DNA of 45,539 nt from Nemertoderma westbladi. Its lineage: Eukaryota > Xenacoelomorpha > Nemertodermatida > Nemertodermatidae. Every line of letters begins with the position of its first letter. Within the stretch, counting starts at the first letter, position 1. Position numbers and translations under genes: made by a program. Shown one piece after another: positions 33,086-43,431 of this stretch. A model generated the notes under the pieces. It made no database searches and was not told the DNA's origin. It worked only from the letters and a program-made list of their open reading frames with translations. The DNA is taken from positions 1 through 45,539 of the forward strand of contig JAUCBJ010008592.1 in assembly GCA_032718475.1 (NCBI GenBank), in the 5' to 3' direction.

Positions 33086-33985
33086 ATGTGTGACGATTCT
33101 TTTTATGGCCATTGGTACCACAGTGAAATTACCAAAGCTCAGGCTACTGAGTTACTCGGGCAATCTTATTTACCTGAAGGAGCGTTCCTGGTGCGTAAAT
33201 GTCCAACTCAATTCGGGACTTTCTTCTTAGAAGTTCGACGATTTCAGCCCAAAAACAAATCATGGAGTATCCTTACTTACGTAATCACTAAAATTGGTTG
33301 CCATGGCTACAAGTTGGAGACTTCCCAATCACCGATGTTTGAAAAACTTAAATTGTTAATAAAATACTACAGCACCGCCTCGAACGGGTTGGAAACCCGA
33401 CTTGTTTCACCGGTGAAACCCGTTCTATGGAGTGATCCTAACCACCGCGCAATCAACAGTTACCTCTGGTACCACGGAAACATAACCCGCTACCAGGCGG
33501 AAGACCTATTGGCTCAAAAGGGTAGGTCTGTGGGTTCCTTCGTCGTACGCCTGTCATCCACTCACCCAGATTGTTATGTAATCGACGTATTGTGTTTCCT
33601 TGACGACGAATTCATCGTAAAACGTTATGTCATCAGTTTAGCATGTATAAACCGAGAGATCGTTTTCTATATGAATGAGGAACGAACATTTCATTCAATG
33701 GCAGAACTGGTTGAGTTTTATTCTAACAATTTAGAAGGTATGTTTATCCCACTGGGGGAGTGCGTGATTGGCTCTACTAAGCACGGGCCTTACGTTAACC
33801 ACCCGGGAAGCGGAAAAACCAGAGACGATGTCGCAGAAGCTCCCTCGAAGATAACGCCAACATCAACAAGGAAATGCAAGAAACCTAGGAACTCTATATT
33901 AGGGGGTTTCAGTTTTCGAGGAACCGATGATTATCATGTATTACATCCTAAACGTCACGCAGGAGTTTCTGCATCGTCACCATGA
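33086..33985 (+). CDS. Tandem SH2-domain adaptor-like protein (299 aa)
   Basis: Two SH2 domains make up most of the protein. The first (about residues 9-110) opens 'WYHSEIT' and has the phosphotyrosine-binding signature 'FLVRKC' with Arg37. The second (about 127-226) opens 'WYHGNIT' and has 'SFVVRLSS' with Arg155. Both key arginines are present, so both should bind phosphotyrosine peptides. The tail (227-299) is polar and basic with a 'DDYHVL' tyrosine motif (Tyr283). No kinase, phosphatase, SH3 or membrane segment is visible, so it is not a complete SYK/ZAP-70 or SHP-type enzyme. A cytoplasmic signalling adaptor or competitor is the best inference. Start: ATG in AACAAAATG (A at -3). It is intact and intronless in the window. 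It could be a complete gene, a retrocopy, or the 5' exon of a larger one. Confidence 0.85.
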   Translation: MCDDSFYGHWYHSEITKAQATELLGQSYLPEGAFLVRKCPTQFGTFFLEVRRFQPKNKSWSILTYVITKIGCHGYKLETSQSPMFEKLKLLIKYYSTASNGLETRLVSPVKPVLWSDPNHRAINSYLWYHGNITRYQAEDLLAQKGRSVGSFVVRLSSTHPDCYVIDVLCFLDDEFIVKRYVISLACINREIVFYMNEERTFHSMAELVEFYSNNLEGMFIPLGECVIGSTKHGPYVNHPGSGKTRDDVAEAPSKITPTSTRKCKKPRNSILGGFSFRGTDDYHVLHPKRHAGVSASSP

Positions 33986-34344
33986 CTGACTCACTATTTG
34001 GTTCACAATTAATTGGGATAGCGTCCGTTATGTATATAGTATATATTTATATATTTGAAACGAAATACTTAAAGACATAATATTGCTAAAACCAACATGT
34101 TAACATAAACATGTACACTACATATTGTCTATTATTTATTGGTACGCAAACAACTTTATTGTAACGAATCATAACGTATCATTTCAAACAATATTGATAA
34201 TTAATTAATATTTAAAAGCAATTCTAGATGATCCATTTTGGAACGATCCATATGCTATATAATCCATAAAGGATCGATGGGTGGCGGCGGTAAATACAGA
34301 TGGGGGGGGGGGGGGACTCTTGCGCAATCAAAATTAATCAATCG
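33986..34344. other. 3' flank of the tandem-SH2 gene
   Basis: AT-rich flank. I saw no canonical AATAAA in the first 150 nt after the stop. A poly-G run lies at 34302-34315. The 9-bp AATCAATCG at 34336-34344 is repeated at 35646-35654. Confidence 0.45.
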
Positions 34345-35645
34345 GTGTTCGGACACTTCCCCCCGGACACTTCCCCCCCGGACAGTTCCCCCCCGCTCAA
34401 GTAGGACACTTCCCCCCCGGACACTTCCCCCCCCAGACACTTCCCCCCCGCGGACACTTCCCCCCCGACTGTTCTTAACTTCGCACATTCGTATTTTTCA
34501 TTTTGTAAGGTAAACGGACCGCTTGTATCCAGATAAGTTGTATCCAATCTTCCTTTCGTAGCTCAGAAAGTGATCTTTACATCCCGATTTTACATTTTAT
34601 ATCCAAGTTTTATTTATGGGTTTTATCAATGCAATTACATCGTATTGTTTGCTAATCTTTAAACAATTAATTATATTAGATGACCTAAAAATTCCATCCC
34701 CGGAATGATATACTGTTTTTATTAACTATAGAATTATAGTAATTAATTGTTTTAATTATAGGTATTATTATGTAATAGTCTTCTTCAAATTGTAGCAGAA
34801 TATTATTGACCCAGAATATTATTGTTGCAATCAAAATTATACCTCTCCAGGGTAAAATCGACATGCGTCGACCTGTATTCTGTGTTCAGCATTACATATT
34901 GATATACATATTACTACTATACATACTATATAGATATTATACACACTACATATTAAATTTCCTGGTTACTTGCAATATTTTTAATAGGATTTTGTTGAAT
35001 TATATAATATTGTAGTAATTTATATATTAAATTGGTTAACATTCAATACAGCTCCTACTTTAGGCTTAGTCAAATTAATATCTGATGAATTAATTATTTC
35101 AAAATAGTCTTAAGTCTTTCACCACGGGCACTCAGGGAAATGCCGGGGTCTTGGGGCGATAACCTCCAAGAAAAGAAGCGGGGGTTTGGGGGCGGCAGCC
35201 CCCAAGAAAAGAAGCGGGGGTCTGGTGGCGATAACCCCCAAGAAAAGAAGCGGGGGTTTGGGGGCGGCAGCCCCCAAGAAAAGAAGCGGGGGTTTGGGGG
35301 CGGTAGCCCCTAAGAAAAGAAGCGGGGGTTTGGGGGCGGCAGCCCCCAATTAAAAGAAATTAAAATAATTAAAGGAATTAAAAGAAAAACAAACAAAATT
35401 TGACTATAAAAATGTTTCTTTTATAATTTTGAAAAAACTTGTCAAGATACAACTTGTCCTGTAACCATCTTTAACTTTTATTTATTGCTTTGATGCACCC
35501 AGATTAATTTTAACACTTTAACTGGGGGGGGAAGTGTCCGGGGGGCAAGTGTCCGGGGGGGAAGTGTCCGGGGGGGAAGTGTCCTACTTGGGCGGGGGGG
35601 AAGTGTCCGGGGGGGAAGTGTCCGGGGGGGAAGTGTCCTAGATCC
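34345..35645. mobile_element. 1.3-kb foldback element with ~15-bp GGACACTTCCCCCCC tandem arms (TU-like)
   Basis: The left arm (34350-34467) is three tandem GGACACTTCCCCCCC-type units, a spacer GCTCAAGTA, then four more units. The right arm (35524-35640), read on the other strand from its outer end, has the same plan: three units, spacer GCCCAAGTA, four units. AATCAATCG occurs directly outside both ends (34336-34344 and 35646-35654), a candidate 9-bp target duplication. Sea-urchin TU elements are known to have outer inverted domains of ~15-bp tandem repeats with 8-bp duplications, and Drosophila FB elements make 9-bp ones. The interior holds AT-rich DNA and a 36-bp repeat; no transposase is visible. 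Confidence 0.75.
35142..35349. repeat. 36-bp GC-rich tandem repeat (~6 units) inside the foldback element
   Basis: Units contain CCCCCAAGAAAAGAAGCGGG followed by GGTTTGGGGGCGGCAG. Each carries a self-complementary GGGGGCGGCAGCCCCC stretch able to form a hairpin. Two units have GATAACC in place of GGCAGCC. The minus-strand open frame (35119-35349) is a repeat artefact. Confidence 0.9.
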
Positions 35646-35693
35646 AATCAATCGCCTCCTGGGGAGAATCGAATGCAAGTAACAGGCGACTAA

Positions 35694-36168
35694 GGCCCGC
35701 TGCACACTACAGATGCATGATAAATTATTTGAAATATACATTAAAAAAGGGACAATTAGGGACAAGAGTGCATCAAATGTACAAATAGACATGCGAGTAT
35801 AATTTGAAATTTATGTGGATCATCTCGCAGTTTATCATATAACTTTGCCATAACGCCAGCCACAGGTCTCTTGTAATTTATTTGATGTATCCAATGCTCT
35901 CGTGAAATGGGTTTACTTTGTTCCCACAACATATGCAGAAGCAGTTTCAATAACTTCATCATCACTGTCATCCATAGAAAATTAAAGAATATGTGTGGTC
36001 AGGAAAAAATATGATTGGAATAAAATTTTAAAGTAATAAATAATAACATAAAAGCTATCAGAATATAAAATAAAATGCGATGCATCTTGCATCTTGCATC
36101 TCTAGTGTACGCCGGGAACGATTTTTGCATCTTGCATCTTGCATTGCATCTCTAGTGTGCGGCGGGCT
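35694..36168. mobile_element. 475-bp Harbinger-like DNA transposon remnant
   Basis: Inverted ends GGCCCGCTGCACACTA (left) and TAGTGTGCGGCGGGCT (right), flanked by TAA on both sides (35691-35693 and 36169-36171). TAA fits the TWA target of PIF/Harbinger elements. Subterminal GCATCTTGCATCTTGCATC repeats occur at the right. A transposase remnant lies on the minus strand inside. Confidence 0.8.
35756..35971 (-). pseudogene. Fragment resembling the N-terminus of a PIF/Harbinger transposase
   Basis: A 71-aa frame reads 'SREHWIHQIN' then 'MAKLYDKLRDDPHKF'. This resembles the conserved segment before the nuclease domain of Harbinger (HARBI1-like) transposases, where a Trp-rich start is followed by a Leu-rich stretch and an acidic-Phe motif. 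The catalytic DDE nuclease is absent, so it cannot be a working transposase. The location inside a TAA-flanked inverted-repeat element supports the call. Identification is by pattern only. Confidence 0.55.
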
Positions 36169-36171
36169 TAA

Positions 36172-36899
36172 CGTAGCATGTAGCATGTGCTATTGACTTT
36201 CGTATTGTTTAGGTTAGAATATAGCATTTCCCTGAAATCGGCTCTATCTCTTAATTGCGATAATTTAACATTGTTAGACAATTTCGCCGAGATGAGATTT
36301 GCATAAAGTCCCCCCCCCCCCCCCCCCCCCCATCTCGCTACGTAAAGCCTGCAAACTTTATGGTTGCTGGATTGTTACTACCTCCTGCAACAATCCCTAA
36401 GCAAATTGATCTTAATTGTAATATGCCTCTGAATTCATAATGCCATTATTGGGCAGCCTTTCTGACAATTTCTCTTTGATTTATGGGGCATTGGCATGCA
36501 AGCTCTTATACTGACCGCCATGCATTTGAAATAAATAACCAGAGTTACTTAGTGTGTTAACTGGGGCAATATGAATAGTAATTGTCGGTCATTGTCATTA
36601 TTTTGCGAAACATAATAAATTAGTGATTTAGATCCATTTGAATCAACATGTAACCTGTGTGTTTTTGTGATAAATTTATCTAAATCTTCTCAATTTCTCT
36701 GGTAAGTTGCAGGATATACAGTAAGAAAGAGCTTCATGTCAAATGAATTAGGTTGTCTATATAGGTTATACTGTAATATAAAGAATATATAGGTTATATA
36801 TTTATTATATTATTATTTATTTATTTAATAAGTCATAGGGAGAAAATAATGAAACAGTTGAAAATAAAATTAGTTTCTAAAAATATCATGTTCTATCAA
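36172..36899. other. Non-coding stretch with poly-C tract
   Basis: Holds a 22-bp poly-C run (36310-36331). Otherwise AT-rich without a recognised gene. Confidence 0.45.
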
Positions 36900-37640
36900 A
36901 TCAAAACAACCCTGCAGAGAACACATATATTTCACCGCAGGGCACAAGCACTAATGACCTATGGTATACACGTGCTGCCTCAGATATCCAGCTAACTGCG
37001 AGCTCCACTGTAGAAAATCACCCCATCCGAAAACATCAACGTGTTAAACTTGAAGTTGCTCTCGAATACAACCCAGCAGTTATTGAAAGCCATCAAAATT
37101 ATCTCGAAAACTCTGTTCAGCTATACTGTATTAGAGGATGAGCTCCAAAAACACCATCTCCCATTTATTAGAAAATAATATCAACGCAGCGGATATAAAT
37201 GATATTATTTCAGCTTCCACGCGTAAACAGAAACAGCCAACATCCCATCATGAAAAGAAGAGGCGAAAAGCGCGGTAAATAAAGCAGAGTGGCAAGGCTT
37301 GTGGTTTCGATGGACTTTTCTATGAACATGTCCAGCAGGCGATTCCGTTTATGATCCCAATCCTGACTTTATTGTTTTATATACTTGTCTTGATATTGGT
37401 GAAATTCCCCGCGTGTGGACGAGCAGTATTTTAAAAGTTTTATATAAAGGAAAAGGGTCTATCTGCGATCCAGGCAACTATACTGTAGGGGTATATGATA
37501 TGTGTACTGTTAAAGGTCTTAACTTCTATGATTAACACTCGCGTTTTGTCTAAAATAAAACATTTGCTACCTCCAGAGCAGTTGGTTTCCTACCTGGGAG
37601 ATCAACTTCTCTGGCAATCAGAATACTTATTACGTTCATA
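36900..37640 (+). pseudogene. Decayed non-LTR reverse transcriptase fragment
   Basis: With several frameshifts the translation reads 'KACGFDGLFYEHVQQA', 'LDIGEIPRVWTSSILKVLYK', 'GKGSICDPGNY', 'TSMINTRVLSKIKHLLPPEQ' and 'PGRSTSLAIR'. This is the start of a LINE-type RT domain, in the order seen in CR1/Jockey-like elements: the W..S.L..LYKGKG…DP.NYR motif, then Q.GF..GRST. The stretch from about 36900 to 37250 probably holds the preceding linker but is less clear. Frame breaks occur near 37376, 37520 and 37588. The element is truncated before the catalytic FADD box. It is unlike the RTE/Nimb-like copies elsewhere in the window. Confidence 0.7.
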
Positions 37641-40553
37641 AACTCAAATATAAAAATATCATGTTGGAGATACAGGAAGGAGGTACTTTTGCAAGTTATA
37701 AAGGATTGTTATAAAATGTTATTAAATTTTGAAAAATGTGGGGGGGAACTGCAAAAGTACCCCAGGAAGGATCAACTAAGTTAGGCCCGATTGCCGGTGA
37801 ACATAAAGAACGTACTCAATTGAGTTTGGAATCCTGACAGAACTCATTTCATTAGAACCATTAAGATGAATGAAGTCATCTCTGGAATTGACTACCAGTC
37901 TATTGCAATATAATCCTGATTTTTATGACTTAAAGTTGCAATGATTATGTGTGAATCGGGGCAAGTCAGTCATAGTCATCATTGATAGTTGAAAGTAGAA
38001 AGTTCATGTGTGACTCGGGTCTACATCTAGGCGCATGGCAACTCTACAATTACAATTATTGAACCCAATTATTGTTTTGATTAGAAAGGGGAGCAGTTTA
38101 CAACTTGCCCGTTCTCCTTCACTTTGCAGATATACACATTATGTATAATTAAGTTAATCCTCCTTTTTCTCAAATAATTATTTTGTCCATACGAAGATAA
38201 CTAATAAAATGTCGGTGAGTTAATCAATGATGGTTACATATATTCCGTTGGCGTGCTATGGCAGATGTTTCATTGCAGTTTTATCCTTTTATTATTAAGA
38301 AACTCTTTGGAGAACCTTTAATTGCCTCCGCGGGAGAGATAGCGGTCAACTCTTCGCCGCGATAATAATTACTTGCTTTTTCGCTTGACAACTCACCGTT
38401 TGCCGCCATGTGCTTTCTCCTTTTATCAATTTCATTAAGTGCGGTTTCCTGCTGGTCAATTAGTGTGAGTTGATTTCGCCATTGTCTGGAGAAAGCTCCA
38501 AAGATTACTAATGGATGAACCAGCTAGTTTGCCATTTCAAAATCTTTTACGAAATTGAATTTATGGAAATGTCGTTCGTAAATACATCTAGACGTAGACA
38601 GTTACGACCACGCAGGTCGAATAGTTTTGCATATAATTTGTCTTATTGCGGTCGAGGCACAATGTCGACGGAGCCTTAGAAAACTCACACAAATATTTGC
38701 AAATATTAGTCATTCTCGTTAACGTTATCGTTATTATTGTCGTCGTTAGATTTTTGACATAACATTGTTATTATACATTTATTATAAGAACTGTTTTATT
38801 GGTTTTAACCTCGAATGATAAGTATATTTTATTTTTGACGTAAATTCTTTCTCAGCGACTTAATATCTCGTCTTACCGAATTAACTTTGACTTTTGGCGG
38901 ATTAATTTTAATTATCAATTAAAGGAAATAAACAGGTTATATAGTGAAAGTGGTTAGTGTTATTCTGAAGATAGAAAGTTGATAGCTCATTTATTTTTTG
39001 GGAAAAATCAACTGTTATTTGCGTCAAATTCCCTTGGAGAAGATCAATTTTTTTGTTATATTTCACTTTGCAGTTTATCCTTTGAAAAATACCAGGTTTT
39101 CACTAAAAAAACGGGTTACAGAGAAGAGCTGAATCTAACCAAAACATTAAACGAATTAGGCATACTCTCTTCATTACTGCATTGGTATATGATAGAAATA
39201 AGCGATATAAAAATTTAAAAATGATAAATATAAAAAAATACAAATTCTTTATATAAAATAATAAAATTAATTTCGACTGAAATGAGAAAATCTGATGTCA
39301 GAATTCTTCACATGATGGGTCTCCAATGTTAATTGCGTCGAGAATCCCTTCCTATCTATTAACTTAATTGTAATAATTCACAATCTCCATATTTTTTGTT
39401 TTATTTTTCGGTTGTCTAAAAGTCTAAAATTGGAAAAAATAATGATTGTCTGTCATTCCAATATTAGTTTCAGTTTATTTTAATGCTGAACGCAAGGACC
39501 ACAAGATCTAATCAGACGACCAAAAATATACTTAAACAACATTATATCAGGGTCTCTTTTATCAAAGTAAGATATCACTGGATTGCGAGACAGTCCGAAT
39601 TATCAGATCAAGATACAATAGCTGTAACAAACAACATCATTAGAGGTTGCATCATGGATGGGTTGGATTCAATAGATTGTAGTTATGCAGGTTTTTATAA
39701 TTGGTTCCAGCAGTGAACAAGATAACAATAGGGGCGGTCCTAGTTCTTCTCTACAGAATAAATTATACCTTACTATAATAAAATCTAGTTAATTAAGACT
39801 GTATAGATACTGTATAGATAACTTTCAATACTTTCATTGCGGTGAAAGGAGCAGTAGTGGGAGGCAGAACTTCTTTCTAAATGACGTCTTCATTCAGTCA
39901 TATTTGATATTATTTTCTTGAATATGGACTGGCCATATTATTCAAATTGCAATTGTTTACGTAAACAATGATATAGCCTACATAAATCTATTCATATTTC
40001 TGCGCAATCAAAAGCTAGAGAAAATAAGAGGCCAAAGATAGATAAGAAAAATACATTTGAAAAGAATAAAAGTAACAGACAAAGACTAATTGCTGAATTG
40101 ATGTTAGGATGATCAGTGTCTCGCTCGAAATTATCTAAAATTATCCTTCAGTATAGCAAATATAAACGGGACAGTAGGATGATTAAAATTACAAAAATAC
40201 GTTTTTTTGGAATATTTCTAATCTCTTACTTCTTACATAGACCGGTAATGATACAGATGATCCTATCGCTTTTTTCATATTTCCCGCCACCCCACACTGA
40301 GAAATGTATTATTGGTTTTTGTCAATGTCTGTTAAGTTTGGAATTGTATATAGTAGAGTAAGAGTAAATATAATTGTAAGTAAGCGCCACTTATCAAAGG
40401 GGTTAACATTTTTAATGTCGATTTTATTACTGGTAAAAGAAATTATTATAAAAAAATTGTTCAATGAAAGGGAATACTGTATATATATATATATAATATA
40501 ATACCAGCAAGTAAGTAAAAGAGTTTGGACGGGCGCTATATTTACGAGACGGC
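37641..40553. other. Long non-coding stretch with dispersed repeat remnants
   Basis: Mostly AT-rich. Pieces of the dispersed core seen at 8521 and 19432 recur here: TTATTGTTTTGATTAGAAAG…GAGCAGTTTACA (about 38070-38102) and GGGTTACAGAGAAG…CTAACCAAAACATTAAAC (about 39113-39150). TATTTGCGTCAAATTCCC (about 39013) resembles 8616. A short inverted pair GGTACTTTTGCA/TGCAAAAGTACC surrounds 37684-37762. The open frames at 38979-39218, 39483-39716 and 40116-40361 have no recognisable domain. Confidence 0.45.
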
Positions 40554-40577
40554 GGGGGGGGGGGGGGGGGGGGGGGG

Positions 40578-42497
40578 AACGGACGCAAATCCCATCTTGG
40601 CGATCTTGGCAGTTCCTGTATACACTCGTAACAGGAAAAGGGCCCCCAGGACTGACAACAAAATTCAGAAGTGCCGGAATGACCTCTATAAGGCGCAGAA
40701 AGAGTCGCGACTCCAACAGACTACAGCGGCCAAGAATGCAGTTAAGGCTGCATCTAGGTCCCTGAACAGGCAGTGGTTGATGCCATCAATGATGCTGATG
40801 ACAGCAGGCAATCATCCCAGACATGGAAATCGATCAACTTGCTTGCTGGTCGAAAAAGCCAACCAACCACCAAGGCTAAGGCTGAATCACCAGCCGATCG
40901 CCTCAATGGTTGGAAGGCCCACTTTGAAAAGCTCCTCAATAATGACAGGGTATTGCCTGATAACTTTATAGAAGTAAAAGTGTCTGAGTCTGTACTCCCA
41001 GATATTCCCATTGGCGATATCTCCTTTGCAGAAGGGAAGCCTGCTGCAAAGAGCATAAAGACCAATCGTGCCAGTGGAGTAGATGGTGTTCCCCTTGAGG
41101 TCTTTAAAATACCTCAATGTTTAAAGCTCATCTATCCCATCATAGTAGAAATGTACAGAACAACAAGAGTCCCACAAGAAATGAAAACAAATAAGTTGGT
41201 GCAGTTCCCAAGAAGGGCAACCTAACACTATATGGTTATTTTCGATGGAATCTTATTGATCTCGATTGATGCATAGCTATACAATAGAATTCTATTAAAT
41301 CGCATCAGCGATCCCATTGAGAGACTGCTACGTGGAAATCAGAATGGGTTCCGTAAAGGTCGTGGGACCATGGAGCCCATTTTGGCACTTAGAAGGATAA
41401 TTGTATAGTTATCAGAAAAGAAAGACAGGCATCTGGCTGTTATCTTTGTTGAATTCGTCAAGGCGTTTGATTCAGTCTCTCGCTCACGTATGTTCAGCAT
41501 ACTTTCATTATATGGGATTCCTGATGAAATTATTGCAGCAATCAGATCAGTATACAATGGTTCGACAACATTTGTGTCTACTGTTGACCGTGACACAGAA
41601 CCATTTGAAGTGTTATGGGGAGTCTTCCAGGGAGACACACTTGCACCATTGTTGTTCATAATTGTGGTTGACTATGTTCTACGCATGTGCTTAGATCATC
41701 ATAATGATGATGGGGTGATGATAACTCCACCTACTGGCTCCAGAAGTCGAGGAAATCCTGCCAAGTACCTAACTGATCTAGACTTTGCTGATGACTTAGG
41801 AGTACTCTCAGAATCACTAAATGGAGCAAGCTCCTTAGAACAGGCTGCTTCTAGTGTTGGTCTTTTTATTAACTCCAAAAAGACCGAAATTTTGACAGTT
41901 AACTTTGAAAGTCCTCAGCAAGTCTCTGACCGGATGAGCATAAGCTCAAAGGATGGTATGCTTGAGCATGTGGACGACTTCTGTTACCTGGGATCATGGA
42001 TCCGCAAGTCAGGTGAGGACCTTCGGATACGTAAGGGAAAGGCATGGGCAGCCTTGAATAGGCTTTCCAGGATTTGGAAGTCACCGAGAATTAATCGGAA
42101 ACTTAAGGTCCGATTATTTAGAGCAGCGGTAGTTCCGGTATATATACTATATATTCTATACTATATATAATTGTATGCCATTGGAGGTATCTCATTGGTT
42201 CCCCCATGCTTGAAACTAGAACAAAGCCGCATCCGCATTGCAGGATTTGATTGCTTTCGCCGTGAGGACCAGCCAGTGCATAATCTTGTGCTATGGCAGC
42301 CTCATGGAGTGAATAAGCATGGTGGACAGCCCATGGCTTTCTTGAGACGCATCTTAAAGGACACTGGCCTTGAAGATGCGGATGATCTAGCAAATGTCAT
42401 GGGTGATAGGGAGTTGTGGCGGCGCAATTTTGTCGTCAAACCTGCATTGCATTCTTAAAAATGCAGCTGCAATGCATCATGCCGATCCTAGTAGTAG
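40578..42497 (+). pseudogene. Second RTE/Nimb-like reverse transcriptase pseudogene, 5'-truncated and decayed
   Basis: The order of motifs matches the copy at 10993-14181: 'KAQKESR', 'AKNAVKAASRSLNRQ', 'INLLAGRKSQP', 'KTNRASGVDGVPLEV', 'NQNGFRKGRGT', 'VFQGDTLAP', 'LDFADDLGVLSE', 'VDDFCYLGSWI' and 'NLVLWQPHG'. The endonuclease part is missing, and a 24-bp poly-G run (40554-40577) sits at the 5' edge. Frame breaks occur near 40773, 41215 and 41400; a short block present in the other copy is deleted near 40772. The C-terminal domain is interrupted near 42137-42168 by AT-rich TATATACTATATA filler replacing about 40 codons. It ends near a TAGTAGTAG run. It looks older than the other copy. Confidence 0.85.
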
Positions 42498-43431
42498 CAG
42501 TCGTATTAACTATTAGAGAATTCCAGAACGTTGGATTTAACCATAATTCGTTGTCATTCGTTGTCTTCAGAGTTTCAAATTTTCTCATCTGTTTGTCTTG
42601 TACTTTACAATATTTTCTATCATGACAAGACTTTAGTAGATTCTGTATCAACTGGTTATCGCCTTGGTCGACAATCGTAGATATTTCTTTAGTGAGACAT
42701 GTTTATAGAGTGGTTCAGGTTGGGTTTGTGGTTCAGTCCTTTCCTTCAGTATTCCAGTAAGCCAGGAACTCGAATACTAACTAATTGGTTCTGACTCAGA
42801 AAGAATGGTTTGAGGATATCAGAAATTAAACTAAAATCGATCATAGGCCTTCAAGGCTTCTCAGATAAACGAGACGAAAATCTCTTACGATAAAATGGAG
42901 GAAGCTAACACCGAAGAAGGTGCAACAGCAGAAATGAAAATAAACAATCACAACATCCTTAGTCACCCTGGCAGTAGTGACACAAATATAGAAAAAACAA
43001 TCCATGTTTTATAAAGTCACCCATTCTGACAGCTGAAATCTACGCATAAAATTGATAAATTACTGTATCTATAAGCAGCAATTAGATATCCAATAACTCA
43101 GAAGAAAAAAGAAAGAAAAAATGGAATATTCAGAGAAGAAGTATATTGACCAAGATGTGCTGAATAACTATTATTTAGTAGACATTTACATTATGGGCGG
43201 AAAGGAGAGCGGACATGTAGGTTACATTAAATTAACCAATTACCCCAATATATTTAAATGTCTGGTCACTCACTGCCAGTCGAAACAGCTATGTGGATAA
43301 GGAAGGAAAATAAGCATAGCCATATGAAACGGAAATATCAGGTCTAACCAAAAAGGTATAATTCTTACGGAATCCCATAACGGCCACATTACCACAAAGA
43401 AAATACAGCATTAACTCTATGGGAGCTTAAT
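42498..43431. other. Non-coding stretch
   Basis: Unique AT-rich sequence between the retroelement and the 43-bp satellite. No gene or structured repeat seen. Confidence 0.45.

Noticed and set aside
35524-35640. G-rich array as an independent minisatellite
   Set aside because: Its unit order mirrors the inverted array at 34350-34467, so the two are better explained as arms of one element.
39483-39716. 77-aa frame in AT-rich DNA
   Set aside because: No recognisable domain and no supporting context; length is expected by chance in this much sequence.
40309-40716. 135-aa minus-strand frame with a proline run
   Set aside because: It crosses the poly-G run and the antisense of the retroelement pseudogene.
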